From DATAXI01 sp963756185 (GTDB lineage Bacteria; Verrucomicrobiota; Verrucomicrobiia; Chthoniobacterales; Chthoniobacteraceae): a DNA stretch of 64,000 nt. The position numbers were made by a program, and so were the translations under genes. Shown in pieces: positions 46,189-56,117 of the stretch; the stretch's first letter is position 1; every line of letters begins with the position of its first letter. The DNA lies in NCBI GenBank assembly GCA_963756185.1, contig CAVWMS010000015.1, forward strand, positions 186,001 through 250,000. Reading direction: 5' to 3'. Under the pieces are notes generated by a model. The model was not told the origin of the DNA. It searched no databases and saw nothing but the letters and a program-made list of their open reading frames with translations.

Positions 46189-47072
46189 ACACCATAGCCG
46201 CCACGAAGCAGGTCTCCTTCTCCTATGGCAGGACGCCGGCGCTTCATAACATCAACATCGATATCCATACCGGCTCTTTCTTCGGCCTGGTGGGCCGCAA
46301 TGGCGCCGGCAAGACGACCCTGCTCAAGGTCCTGACCGGCCTGCTCCTTCCGCAAACCGGCTCCGCCGAGGCCCTGGGCCGCGACGCCCGCCGGCTCGAG
46401 CCCCGCGATTGGGCGCAGATCGGCTACGTTTCCGAAAGCCAGCCGATGTACGACTGGCTGACTGGGCTGGAACTGATCGCATTCCTCAAGCCGCTCTACA
46501 CCACCTGGGACGACGCATTCTGCGAACAACTGGGAAAATTGCTGCGGCTGCCGCTCGAGCGAAAGGTGCGCGGCTATTCAAAAGGCGAGCGGATGAAAAT
46601 GGCGCTGCTCCTCGCCATGTCGTTTCACCCGCAACTGCTGGTGCTCGATGAGCCCTTCAGCGGCCTGGACGTGCTCGCAAAGGAACAACTGATCAAATGC
46701 CTGCTCGAAGTGACCGGCCAGGAGCGATGGTCAGTGGTGCTCGCCTCGCACGACCTCGCCGAGGTCGAACGCCTCGCCGATTCCATCGGCGTGCTCGACG
46801 GCGGCCATCTCGTGATCAGCGAGCCAATCGAATCCCTGCAAAATCGCTTCCGCCGCGTGCAAGTCTTCGAACCCAACGGCGCGACGCTGAACGAAAGCTC
46901 GGTTCTCAACGCCGAGCGCTCGGCAACCGGCCTCACTTTCGTCGAGACAGCCTTCTCACCCGAGCGCGAAACAACCCTGCGCCAAAGCCTCGGTGCAAAG
47001 ATCGAAATCACGCCGCTCTCGCTGCGCGAAATCGTCCTCGCCCTCCTCTCCGCGGACACCAGGTCCCCATGA
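46185..47072 (+). CDS. ABC transporter ATP-binding protein
   Basis: A 295-residue ATPase with Walker A GRNGAGKTT (38-46), Q-loop region GYVSESQPMYDWLTG, signature YSKGERMKMALLLAM (a YSKGE variant of LSGGQ), Walker B LLVLDEPFSGLD and switch ASHD. The C-terminal 70 residues are a variable domain typical of CcmA/YtrB-like exporters. It overlaps both neighbours by four bases and powers the permeases encoded downstream. The exported substrate is unknown; self-protection or antibiotic efflux is only inferred from the GntR context. Confidence 0.92.
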   Translation: MNTIAATKQVSFSYGRTPALHNINIDIHTGSFFGLVGRNGAGKTTLLKVLTGLLLPQTGSAEALGRDARRLEPRDWAQIGYVSESQPMYDWLTGLELIAFLKPLYTTWDDAFCEQLGKLLRLPLERKVRGYSKGERMKMALLLAMSFHPQLLVLDEPFSGLDVLAKEQLIKCLLEVTGQERWSVVLASHDLAEVERLADSIGVLDGGHLVISEPIESLQNRFRRVQVFEPNGATLNESSVLNAERSATGLTFVETAFSPERETTLRQSLGAKIEITPLSLREIVLALLSADTRSP

Positions 47073-48736
47073 ACACATCATCGTTGACCCTGCATCTACT
47101 TCGAAAGGATCTGCGGCGGGATTGGCTCTGGCTCGGCGCTTACTGGCTCATGGCTCTTCTCCTGCCACCGCTGCTTCCGATTTTTGGCGACGACGAAGGC
47201 GTCGGCTCTATCCTCAGGATAGATGCCGCGTTGTTACCCTTTTACGGATTGGCCTTCCTAATCCTGGCCCGCACCATCCGGCTCGACTCTCCCGAGCGCA
47301 ACCTTCACTTCCTCTCCACCCGCCCGGTCCCGTGGCAAAGCCTGCTGTCCGGCAAGATTCTCTTCATCGCGCTCTTTCTCCTCGCGCCGGCATTGATCCT
47401 GAAAATCGCCGCCATCTGGATTGCGAAGATTCCCGTGACCGGATTTGACGTCCTCCTGCTTTCCTTTGAGACGCTCATCCTGACGGGTGCGGCTCTCGCC
47501 GCGGTGCTGGTGATCTCCCTCTTCGCCAGGAACCTCGCCGCGGTCTTCGCCTCGATTTTCCTGGCCCTCATGGTGGCCGAATGGGGGCCAGGATTCCTCA
47601 ATCAGATTTACTATTGGAAGCACGGCTCTGTACCTGACGGGGGGGACAGCGGATTCCGACTGCTGGTCTTCTGCCTGATCGTCCTGTCAACCACCGCCCT
47701 CGTCGTCCTCCGCATTTTTCGGCGGGATCCACGAACACCCACCGTTTGCATTCTCGTCACCGGATTGGCCTGCGGCGTGGCCGCGTTCGAAACCTGGCCT
47801 CACGCGCTGGTCGTTTCCTTTCCTGACAAGCCGGCTGCCCCGATGCCGCCGATGCCCGCTCGCATCGCTTTCTCCATAGTCAACGGCAATGGTCACTCCC
47901 GTTACCAAAATGGCGACTCAGTCGGTGTCACCTTCGACGGAGACGACTGGGGCGACATCACGGAAACGGGTGTGGCGCACCAGGCGCGGCTGGATGGAGT
48001 CGAACCGCCCTACTTTGCCACTCTCGTTGATTACCGCGCGGTAGCCACATTAAAATCGGGCAGCACGATCTCCTGCTCTTACGGCGATATCCACAGCCAC
48101 GGCGACGTGGGAGGATACACCTATCTGTGCAAACTCTACCTCTGCGGATTGCCGTTTCCCGACAACCCTCCCGACTACGGTCAGAAAGATTACTTCGAAC
48201 TATTCAACTATCTTCCCGATCGCCACGTCAATGACGACCTCACCGGCGTGACTATCAAGGGAGTGGCAACATTCGAGATTTCCCGGCTCGAACTGTTGAA
48301 AACATTCCCGCTCGAGAGGAGAGCAACAATTGAGTTTCCGCGCAGGCGCCTGACTATCGACAATGTCACCTTTCAGCGCAGCGGAATCGATGTGGAGTTC
48401 GGCATCAGGGCCGTAACCTCCGCCCTGCGCCCGAACTCATCGCCGTCGGATTTTTTCGAGAGCCTTTCCCCCCTCGTTTACAATCCCGCGAAAGGAGAGT
48501 TCATGGAGGCTTCTTCGAGCAGCAGCGGTGACGGGGCGGACAGCCTCTATGCCAGCTACGAGAACCAAGTCACTTATGGCCGGGATCCGAGCAACGAGCC
48601 GGATTTCCTAAACCACCCGGACAAACCGCTCGCTCCCGATTGGAACCGCGACGCCAGGATCAGCTTTTTCAAGTCCGTCCCGTGCGGGCGAATCAGCTTT
48701 CCGTACGAGATCAGCAACGTGGACCTGGACCATTGA
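47069..48736 (+). CDS. ABC exporter permease 1 with large soluble domain
   Basis: The start is the ATG at 47069 in the ABC ATPase stop (MNTSSLTLHLLRKDLRRDWLWLGAYWLMALLLPPL). The first 260 residues hold about six membrane helices in ABC-2 style (LPFYGLAFLILARTI, RNLHFLSTRPVPWQSLLSGKILFIALFLLAPALIL, FDVLLLSFETLILTGAALAAVLVISLFA). The remaining 290 residues are a soluble domain of unknown fold. Paralogous to the next gene at the N-terminus (HLLRKDLRR, LHFLSTRPV). No indel. The long domain is unusual for a permease. Confidence 0.8.
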   Translation: MNTSSLTLHLLRKDLRRDWLWLGAYWLMALLLPPLLPIFGDDEGVGSILRIDAALLPFYGLAFLILARTIRLDSPERNLHFLSTRPVPWQSLLSGKILFIALFLLAPALILKIAAIWIAKIPVTGFDVLLLSFETLILTGAALAAVLVISLFARNLAAVFASIFLALMVAEWGPGFLNQIYYWKHGSVPDGGDSGFRLLVFCLIVLSTTALVVLRIFRRDPRTPTVCILVTGLACGVAAFETWPHALVVSFPDKPAAPMPPMPARIAFSIVNGNGHSRYQNGDSVGVTFDGDDWGDITETGVAHQARLDGVEPPYFATLVDYRAVATLKSGSTISCSYGDIHSHGDVGGYTYLCKLYLCGLPFPDNPPDYGQKDYFELFNYLPDRHVNDDLTGVTIKGVATFEISRLELLKTFPLERRATIEFPRRRLTIDNVTFQRSGIDVEFGIRAVTSALRPNSSPSDFFESLSPLVYNPAKGEFMEASSSSSGDGADSLYASYENQVTYGRDPSNEPDFLNHPDKPLAPDWNRDARISFFKSVPCGRISFPYEISNVDLDH

Positions 48737-48740
48737 CCCC

Positions 48741-50358
48741 ATGAACCCCTCCTCACTTACCTTCCACTTACTGCGCAAGGATTTGCGCCGGCAATGGCCA
48801 TGGTTGGCGCTCTATTGGATCGTCGCGCTTCTGCTTCCCTTCCTCTGCAGAACCTACGCAAGTCGGGAATGGGTTCCCGGTTGGACGAGTCTCTGGCTCA
48901 CATTCACCGGCTGCACCGCGCTCGGTTTTCTCATCATCGCGCGCATCATCCAGTTGGATGCTCCCGGCACGCGGCTTCATTTCCTCTCAACCCGGCCCGT
49001 CTCCCGCACGTCGCTCTTATCGAGCAAGCTTTGGTTCATCGCCCTGTTTCTCATTACCGCGACATGGGCGACCAACCTCGGCATCGTCTATCTGCTAAAG
49101 ATCCCGGTAAGTGGGACCGACATCGCTTTGATCCTTTTCGAGTCGGCAGTCCGGATGGGAGCCTTGTTCGCGGCAGTTATCGTGGCATCAATGCTTGCGC
49201 AAAATCTCGCCGTGGCATTTGCATTGATCGGCGCAGCCTGTATCGCCTTCCCCTGGCTCGATGCCCACCTGACTTCATTCCTACTCGCACATCCATTTAT
49301 CGGATGGGGCCCGGCAGCCACCATTCGGCTCGCCTATTGGAGATCGCTCGTATTCTTCCTCGGCATCCTGCTTACCTCGCTGGCGGCCATCATTTGCCGG
49401 TTTCGCGCGCGCAGGCTTGCGCCGGTGCTCTCGGTTTTGGCCCTCGGCTTTATCGCGAGCCTCGTGGCGCTGGAATGTTGGCCTGCGCGGTTCGCCTTCA
49501 CTCTCGGCGCGCAGCATACGACCGGCCACGCCGCGATGCCGGATCATATCAAGATCAACTTTACCGGAAAATTCAGTAATGAACCCTTTTCAGAGAACGC
49601 TTTGTCCGTGGGACGCGATATTAGCGTCATCGGCGTCGATCCTCCATACTTTGCCGGCGCCGCCGGTTTCCGAACCGTCGCCACCCTCAAATCCGGAAGA
49701 AAGCTCGAGTCCATTGACGACCGGGACGAGCAGACCGGCATTGTCGGAGATCCATTGCCGGCAAAGCTCAGTCTCTGCGGCGTGCCCACCCGCAGGACCC
49801 TGGACCTGGAGGACAACGCTCTATTCAACTACATCCCGCAAGATTATCCCGACGAAGATTTCCATGGCGCGCGATTGACGGGCGTCCTGATCGTCCAGAT
49901 ATCGCGCCTCGAGCTCTACGAAGACCATGCCTCTCGAAAAAGGCGCCAGCGCCATTGCCGGTCCGCGGGAAAGCGTGACTGTCACCGACGTGGGTGTTTA
50001 TCCCCCGCGAGTCAAGCTTTCCCTCGAGGTCAGCCGCCTTGCGCTCCCGATGCGCCGCGACAACGATTGGAGCCTGACCGAGTCCGGATTCCTCGTTTAT
50101 AATCCCGCCGCGGGCACTTATTTGTCCCCCGGGTCTTGGGGAACCGGCGCGGGCTGGCGCGGAGGCCAGGGCGTTACCTTCACTACTTACTTCTCAAACT
50201 ACAATCTTGTCGCCGACCCGTACGATGAGCAGGACATAACTCCGGCCCAGAACTGGAAGAAAGAAGGAAGAATCACCTTCTTCAATGTCATCCCCTGCGG
50301 CCGCATCGAAGTCCCCTTTGACTTCAACAACGTCGATTTGACGCCTTCCGATCCCTGA
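48741..50358 (+). CDS. ABC exporter permease 2 with soluble domain (one insertion)
   Basis: A paralogue of permease 1: MNPSSLTFHLLRKDLRRQWPWLALYWIVALLLPF at the start and similar helices with LHFLSTRPVSRTSLLSSKLWFIALFL. Then comes a soluble region with VDPPYFAGAAGFRTVATLKSG, similar to permease 1's VEPPYFATLVDYRAVATLKSG. An extra C at 49925-49926 breaks the frame; without it MPLEKGASAIAGPRESV continues through FLVYNPAAGTYL and ITFFNVIPCGRIEVPFDFNNVDL to the stop. This end also matches permease 1 (ISFFKSVPCGRISFPYEISNVDLD). It starts four bases after permease 1. Confidence 0.78.
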
Positions 50359-50422
50359 ACGCCTCAAACGTCGGGGAATTCAATCGGGTAAAGGGATTGA
50401 AGGTACTTCCCTGGAAAAGCCG

Positions 50423-51277
50423 CTAATCCCTGAACACGACCGTCTTCTTTCCGTGGATCAGCACCCGGTCGTGCAGGTGGTAGCGCACGCCGCGCGCCAG
50501 CGCCAGCCGCTCGCAATCCCGCCCCAGCCGCAGCATGTCGTCGGGCGAATGGAAATGCTCCACCCGCACCACTTCCTGGTCGATGATCGGCCCTTCGTCC
50601 AGCACCTCGGTGATGTAATGGCAGGTCGCCCCGATGAGCTTCACCCCGCGGTCATACGCCCGCCGGTAGGGGTTCGCCCCGACAAATGACGGCAAAAACG
50701 AGTGGTGGATGTTGATCATCCGCCCCTGCCACGCCGCGCATATCTCCGGCGGGATGATCTGCATGTAGCGCGCAAGCACCACCAGATCGGCCCGGTGTTC
50801 CTCGAGCAGCGCGGCGGTGCGCTCAAGCCCTTCGGCCTTCTTCCCGGCCTCGACCGGCACGTATTCGAAACGCAGCCCCTCCCGCTCGACCATCCCGCGA
50901 AAATCCTCGTGGTTGGAAATCACGACCGGGATTTCCATCGGCAACTCGCCCGCCCGCCAGCGCCAGAGCAGATCGGCGAGGCAATGCCCCAGCTTGCTCA
51001 CCAGGATCGCCGTCCGCAGCCGGGCGTTCTCCTCGCGAATGCTCCAGTCGGCCTCCAGTTCCGTCGCCAGCGGCGTAAAAGCCTTGCGCAGCCCCGCCGT
51101 ATCCAGCGCCAGCGTGCCGCTGTCGATGGCCATCCGCGCGAAGAACCAGCCGCTGATCGGGTCGGTGAACTGGTGCACCTCGAGCAGGTTCCCCCCGTGA
51201 AACGCGACAAAAGCCGTGAGCCGGGCCAGCAGGCCAACGCGATCCGGGCAGGCGAGTTTCAGGAGGGTTACGGGCAC
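50423..51277 (-). CDS. purU: Formyltetrahydrofolate deformylase
   Basis: Hydrolyses 10-formyl-THF to THF and formate, balancing one-carbon pools. I start at the GTG at 51277 (MPVTLLKLACPDRVGLLARLTAFV), which matches the ACT domain start; a longer frame from 51316 reads non-coding DNA. Residues 1-85 are the ACT regulatory domain and residues 90-284 the formyltransferase-like catalytic domain: VVISNHEDFRGMVEREGLRF, RYMQIIPPEICAAWQGRMINIHHSFLPSFVGANPYRRAYDRGVKLIGATCHYIT and DEGPIIDQE with the catalytic Asn/His/Asp. Length 284 is normal. Confidence 0.92.
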   Translation of the reverse strand: MPVTLLKLACPDRVGLLARLTAFVAFHGGNLLEVHQFTDPISGWFFARMAIDSGTLALDTAGLRKAFTPLATELEADWSIREENARLRTAILVSKLGHCLADLLWRWRAGELPMEIPVVISNHEDFRGMVEREGLRFEYVPVEAGKKAEGLERTAALLEEHRADLVVLARYMQIIPPEICAAWQGRMINIHHSFLPSFVGANPYRRAYDRGVKLIGATCHYITEVLDEGPIIDQEVVRVEHFHSPDDMLRLGRDCERLALARGVRYHLHDRVLIHGKKTVVFRD

Positions 51278-51400
51278 GCTGGCTCCGTCTCTACCGCGCC
51301 GGCCGCCGGCGTGCAAGTGCCGCGCTCCGTTATTGAAAAAGATGCGCAGCCTGAATTTTCCCCGTTCATTCCGCCGTCCGGTTGCTTATAATCCCAATTC

Positions 51401-51949
51401 ATGGCTCTCTCATCCTCGATGCTCGCTCTTGGGACCGCGGCGCCGAATTTCTCGCTGCCCGAGGTTTCGACCGGTTGTACCGTATCGCTCGACGACTTCT
51501 CGACCAAGGAGGCGCTGCTGGTGATGTTCATCTGCAGGCATTGCCCCTACGTGGTCCATGTTCGTTGCGAACTGGCACGCATCGGGCTCGATTACCAGGA
51601 CTCCTCACTCGGCGTCGTCGCCATTTCCTCGAATGACCCGGTCACCTATCCCGACGATTCCCCTGAGAACCTCAAGGAGATGGTCCACGAAGCCGGCTTT
51701 GTCTTCCCGCTCCTCTTCGACGAAAGCCAGGATGTCGCCCGCGCCTACAAGGCCATCTGCACACCCGACTTTTTCCTCTTCGATCGCGACCGCAAACTGG
51801 TCTACCGCGGCCAATTGGACGACACCCGCCCCAACCGGGGCACCGCCAACGGCAAAGACCTGCGCGCCGCCATCGAAGCGGTCCTTTGCGGCCGCCCGGT
51901 AAACCCGACCCAGGTCCCCAGCACCGGCTGCGGGATCAAGTGGAGATAG
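51401..51949 (+). CDS. Thioredoxin-fold protein with CRHC motif
   Basis: A 182-residue redoxin (AhpC/TSA-like). ALGTAAPNFSLPEVSTGCTVSLDDFSTKEALLVMFICRHCPYV carries the active-site C45-R-H-C48, where thioredoxin has CGPC. HVRCELARIGLDYQDSSLGVVAISSNDPVTYPDDSPENLKEM is typical of the thioredoxin-family proteins with C[KR]HC or CNHCP motifs. The C-terminal CGIKWR supplies another Cys. There is no signal peptide, so it is cytoplasmic. The likely role is thiol-disulfide or peroxide chemistry; the substrate is unknown. Confidence 0.82.
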   Translation: MALSSSMLALGTAAPNFSLPEVSTGCTVSLDDFSTKEALLVMFICRHCPYVVHVRCELARIGLDYQDSSLGVVAISSNDPVTYPDDSPENLKEMVHEAGFVFPLLFDESQDVARAYKAICTPDFFLFDRDRKLVYRGQLDDTRPNRGTANGKDLRAAIEAVLCGRPVNPTQVPSTGCGIKWR

Positions 51950-52019
51950 GACCGGCGCCTCCCGCAAGGTTGCAAATATCGCGTTGACCGGGCGTTGAAC
52001 GGCGCCGTATAGTGTTCTT

Positions 52020-53075
52020 ATGAACACTCAAGCGCCTCCCGCTCGCGGCGCTTCCTCCAATCCAAAAAATCGCTTCGAGCGCCTCGAATATATCCCCGAT
52101 CCCGCGGACCCCGACAGCGACCCGTCGCCGCTGCTTCGCACCCAGTTCCTGCGCGACGACAGCCGCTCGATCATCACTCGCAACGATAGCCCGGACGTTC
52201 CCTTCACCCATTCCTTCAATCCCTACCGCGGCTGCGAGCACGGCTGCGCCTATTGTTTCGCCCGGCCCACCCACGAATACCTCGGCTTCTCCGCCGGGCT
52301 CGATTTCGAGTCGAAAATCGTCGTCAAAGCCCGCGCGCCGGAGCTTCTGCGCGAGGAGTTGTCCTCCCCAAAATGGCGCCCGCGGACCCTGGCGCTCAGC
52401 GGCGTGACCGATTGCTACCAGCCCATCGAGCGCAAGCTGGAACTGACCCGCCGCTGCGTGGCTGTCCTCGCGGAATTCCTCAACCCGGTCTCGGTCATCA
52501 CCAAGAACCACCTCGTCACCCGCGACATCGATCTCTACCGCCTGCTGGCCGCGCACGATGCCGTCTGCGTCCACATCTCGATCACCACGCTCAACGCCCG
52601 CCTGGCCAAAAAGCTCGAGCCCCGCGCCTCGCCTCCTTTGCGCCGGCTCAAGGCGGTCGAGCAACTCGCCGCGGCCGGCATCCCCGTCTGCGTCCTGATG
52701 GCCCCCAGCATCCCCGGCCTCAACGACCACGAAATGCTCAACATCTTCACCGCCGCCGCCAACGCCGGCGCGCGGGACGCCGGCTTTACCCCGTTGCGTC
52801 TGCCGGGCGCCGTCGCGGGCATATTCACCCAGTGGCTCGAGACCCATTACCCCGACCGCAAGGAGAAAATCCTCAACCGCGTCCGGGAAATGCGCGGCGG
52901 CAGGCTCAACGATCCCCGTTTCGGCAACCGCATGCGCGGCAGCGGCTTCTACGCCGAGCAGATGTCCGCGATGTACCAGGTGGCCCGCAAAGCCGCGGGG
53001 TTCACCCAGACCCACGGCTTCGAGCTCTCGACCGCCGGTTTCCGCGCCCCCAGGCAGCAATTGCAGCTCCTTTGA
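52020..53075 (+). CDS. PA0069-type radical SAM protein
   Basis: A 351-residue radical SAM protein: C72, C76, C79 (GCEHGCAYCF) bind the [4Fe-4S] cluster. FERLEYIPDPADPDSDPSPLLRTQFLRDDSRSIITRNDSPDVPF and SFNPYRGCEHGCAYCFARPTHEYLGFSAGLDFESKI match the PA0069 family, related to spore photoproduct lyase and to SplB-like enzymes. ALSGVTDCYQPIERKLELTRRCVAVLAEF follows. The natural substrate of the family is unknown; a DNA or nucleotide repair role is often suggested. No indel. Confidence 0.88.
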   Translation: MNTQAPPARGASSNPKNRFERLEYIPDPADPDSDPSPLLRTQFLRDDSRSIITRNDSPDVPFTHSFNPYRGCEHGCAYCFARPTHEYLGFSAGLDFESKIVVKARAPELLREELSSPKWRPRTLALSGVTDCYQPIERKLELTRRCVAVLAEFLNPVSVITKNHLVTRDIDLYRLLAAHDAVCVHISITTLNARLAKKLEPRASPPLRRLKAVEQLAAAGIPVCVLMAPSIPGLNDHEMLNIFTAAANAGARDAGFTPLRLPGAVAGIFTQWLETHYPDRKEKILNRVREMRGGRLNDPRFGNRMRGSGFYAEQMSAMYQVARKAAGFTQTHGFELSTAGFRAPRQQLQLL

Positions 53076-53159
53076 GCCTCCGCTCCAGCCAGTCGCGGGA
53101 TCAGGGGCCAATTCAGTCCCCATGCGGCATTCGGGACTCGCCTCGCGCTCGTATATGGT

Positions 53160-56117
53160 ATGCATTACCTTCCCTTGCATACCTTGGCAGAGCCGCAGCC
53201 CAGACAGACCGCCCGCCAGCGCCGCCGCAAACGCGGGGGGCTTTTTGTTCTTTTCCTGGTCGTCGCCGGGCTGACCGGGGCGATTGCCTATCCGTCCAGC
53301 TACCTTTTCATCGTGCGGGAGTTGCTCGGGTTCGAAGCCTGGCGCTACGGCTTCCATCTCTCGATCGGCAGGATGGAGGGCAGCGTCACCGGCCCCATCT
53401 GGCTCTACAATGCGAAGCTCAGCCACAGCTCCGAAGGAGGCACCTCGACCAACCTCCAGATCGACACGGCGCGCACCAGCTTCGCCTGGAAACATCTCGT
53501 CTGGAAACGCGATGCCCGAATCTGGAGCGACCTGTGGCTCGATGGCGTCCAGGGCAGCATCGACCTGCCGCGCGCCTCCCAGCCGCAGCCGGCCGCCGGG
53601 ACCTCGCCCTTCCGCCTCATCGGCTCGGCCAGGCAGCCTCGCCTGCTGCTCCCCTCCTCGCTCGCCATCAGCCGCTCGAGCATCGTCATCCGCGAAAGCG
53701 GCGGCTCGTTGAGCCTCGAGGACATCGACCTTCAGGCCAGCGACGTGCAGTCAGGCCACCTCGTCATTGGGGCCCTCTCGATCCAGGAGCCGTGGATGAG
53801 CAGCGTCTTCTCGAATTGCCGCGGCACCCTGCTGCTCCAGGACTCGAAGCTGATGCTCGCCAACATGAAGCTGACCGACTCGCTCACGATTGCCTCGGCC
53901 TCGGCGGACCTCCCCGCGCTGCTTCGCGGCGAGTTGCAAATGCAATTCGCCCTCGATGCCTTCAGCGGCAGCATCCAGGGCGAATTGAAGAGCAGCACAC
54001 ACGATGAGAGCCTCGTCTTCGACGGCAGCGGCACCTTCTCGAACATCTCCGTCGCTCAATTGGCCGCGTTCCTCGGCGAGGACGCCGACGGCTCGATCAC
54101 CAAGGGCAAATTCACCTTTCACGGTTCCCCGCACGATTTGCAGAAGGCCACCTTCACCACCTACTTCGAGGCCGGCAATTTCCGCTGGGGCGAGCGCCGG
54201 TGGAATTCGCTGGTCGCCGGCGCCACCTATGTCGATCACCGGCTGCAGCACCTCGATTTCCGCCTCACCCAGGCGAACAACACCCTCACCATCACCGGCA
54301 ACATGAGCGTGCCGAACAGTTGGAAGCAATGGTGGAAGACTGACTTCAGTTTCGATGTTGCGGCGAAAATCGACGACCTGAGCGAACTCTCCGCGCTGCT
54401 CGGCCCGAGCTTTGGCGATATCTTCGGCAAATTGACCATCGACGGATCGGTGCGCGGCGACAACGCCTCTTTCAACGGCCAGCTCATCGTCTCCGGCTCG
54501 CATCTCTCTTTCCGCAAGGCGCCGCTGGATGAACTCCAGGCCGCCATCAAGCTCGACGGCAACGAAATCCAGGTGACCAATGCCGAGTTCACCCACGGCG
54601 ACGATTACCTGCGAGCGCAGGGCGTGGTGAACATCCTGGGCGAAAAACGCTACTGGGGCGAGGTCAAGGCCTCGATTGCCGACCTCTCGCTCTATGCCTC
54701 CTTCCTCCAGCCGCCCATCGCGCCGGAGGCCTTTGGCGGCGGTCTCGTGCTCGATTGGTCCGGCGACGGCGTGCAGTCCGCGCATTCCGGCGCCTTCACC
54801 CTGCGGCTCAACCGCCTGCGCCCGCTCGTGACCGGCAGCGGCGAGGCGCCGGCCTGGCAGCCCATCGACCTCAACGCCGCAGCCACCTACTCGCCCGACA
54901 GCATCTTTTTCAGCAACCTGATGCTCGGCAACAGTGACACCTCGCTCGCCTCGCAGGTGGTGGCGACGCCCCGCTCGCTCACGCTGAACACCCTCAAGCT
55001 GGTGCATGGAAAATCGGTCTGGCTCACCGGCAACGCGCAAATCCCGCTCAATGTCTGGGCGGCATGGCAGAACCCGGGCGCCGCCTCGTGGTGGAACTTC
55101 GAGAGCCCCTGCAAGCTGGACCTGAAGCTCGACAAGCTCTCCGTGCGCGACACGCTGGCGCTTTCCGGCCGCCAGCATCCTTTCGACGGCGAATTGACCG
55201 GTACCATCTCCAGCCAGGGCACGCTGGCGAATTTGACCGCCAACGGCCATCTCGTCATCAAGAACGCCGCCGCCACGGTGCGCGCCGGCACGCTCAAGGG
55301 CGCGGGCGCGACGCTTGATTTCAACGGCGATCACCTCGGCGTAACCGCGGCCCAGGGTGATTGGAACGGCCTCGCCTGGACCGCCTCGGGCGGTATCACC
55401 GCCGGCGACGTCCGCACGCCCGCGCTCGACCTCACCCTGAAGCTTCCCTCCGCGCCGCTCTCCCTCGGCAACGGCATCGACGCCACCACCGCGCTGGACC
55501 TGCACGCCACGGGCCTGCCTGGCGCGCTCACCCTCTCAGGCTCGGCGCAATTGCAGAACATGAAGCTCGACCGGCGCGCGGATATCGAGAGCCTGGTCGC
55601 GCCCGGCGGCTCCGGCCTCGAGCCTCCGCTGCCGGCAATCGCCATCGCCGGCCCGGCGGGCTGGAAGCTCGAGGGCGTGCAAATCGGCGGCAACGCCATG
55701 GTGGACCTCGAAAACACCTTCGGTAAAATTTCGCCCGCGCTGGAGATCAGCGGACCGATCTCCCATCCGGTCCTGAACGGAAAAATCGACGTTCAGGGCT
55801 TCCAGGTCACCGAAGGCCCGGACAGCCTCGCCATCGCGGGCGGCGCGTTCTTCCTCAGCCCGGCTTCTCCCACGGCGCTCGCGCTGCGCGCGACCGGCGT
55901 CACCGGTGGCAACCCGTTTGACGGCTACATCTACGGCACGCTGGCGGACAAGCATTTCACCTGGCCTGCAAATATCACCTCGATCCTCGCCGGCAACGCC
56001 GCTCCCTCGCCCATCCCTTCGGCGCCCGCCCAGCCGCTCTCGCTCGGGGCCGGCGTGACTCCCGCCCCGGCCCATGCGCTTGATCCCGCGCCCTCGCCGC
56101 CTCCCGCCAAGCCATGA
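53160..56117 (+). CDS. Large AsmA/TamB-like envelope protein
   Basis: A 985-residue protein. Basic cytoplasmic start (QTARQRRRKRGG), one membrane helix (LFVLFLVVAGLTGAIAYPSSYL, about residues 28-49), then long beta-rich repeats: IDTARTSFAWKHLVWKRDARIWSDLWLDGVQGSIDLP, ISRSSIVIRESGGSLSLEDIDLQASDVQ and ITKGKFTFHGSPHDLQ. This matches AsmA/YhdP/DUF748-type proteins thought to bridge the envelope and carry phospholipids to the outer membrane. The C-terminus is Pro/Ala-rich (PAPAHALDPAPSPPPAKP). The stop overlaps the protease gene (ATGA). Confidence 0.75.
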   Translation: MHYLPLHTLAEPQPRQTARQRRRKRGGLFVLFLVVAGLTGAIAYPSSYLFIVRELLGFEAWRYGFHLSIGRMEGSVTGPIWLYNAKLSHSSEGGTSTNLQIDTARTSFAWKHLVWKRDARIWSDLWLDGVQGSIDLPRASQPQPAAGTSPFRLIGSARQPRLLLPSSLAISRSSIVIRESGGSLSLEDIDLQASDVQSGHLVIGALSIQEPWMSSVFSNCRGTLLLQDSKLMLANMKLTDSLTIASASADLPALLRGELQMQFALDAFSGSIQGELKSSTHDESLVFDGSGTFSNISVAQLAAFLGEDADGSITKGKFTFHGSPHDLQKATFTTYFEAGNFRWGERRWNSLVAGATYVDHRLQHLDFRLTQANNTLTITGNMSVPNSWKQWWKTDFSFDVAAKIDDLSELSALLGPSFGDIFGKLTIDGSVRGDNASFNGQLIVSGSHLSFRKAPLDELQAAIKLDGNEIQVTNAEFTHGDDYLRAQGVVNILGEKRYWGEVKASIADLSLYASFLQPPIAPEAFGGGLVLDWSGDGVQSAHSGAFTLRLNRLRPLVTGSGEAPAWQPIDLNAAATYSPDSIFFSNLMLGNSDTSLASQVVATPRSLTLNTLKLVHGKSVWLTGNAQIPLNVWAAWQNPGAASWWNFESPCKLDLKLDKLSVRDTLALSGRQHPFDGELTGTISSQGTLANLTANGHLVIKNAAATVRAGTLKGAGATLDFNGDHLGVTAAQGDWNGLAWTASGGITAGDVRTPALDLTLKLPSAPLSLGNGIDATTALDLHATGLPGALTLSGSAQLQNMKLDRRADIESLVAPGGSGLEPPLPAIAIAGPAGWKLEGVQIGGNAMVDLENTFGKISPALEISGPISHPVLNGKIDVQGFQVTEGPDSLAIAGGAFFLSPASPTALALRATGVTGGNPFDGYIYGTLADKHFTWPANITSILAGNAAPSPIPSAPAQPLSLGAGVTPAPAHALDPAPSPPPAKP

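Noticed and set aside
52253..54007. 584-residue plus-strand open frame over the radical SAM and AsmA-like genes
   Set aside because: Overlaps both genes in another frame and is Arg/Pro-rich, as expected of out-of-frame GC-rich sequence.
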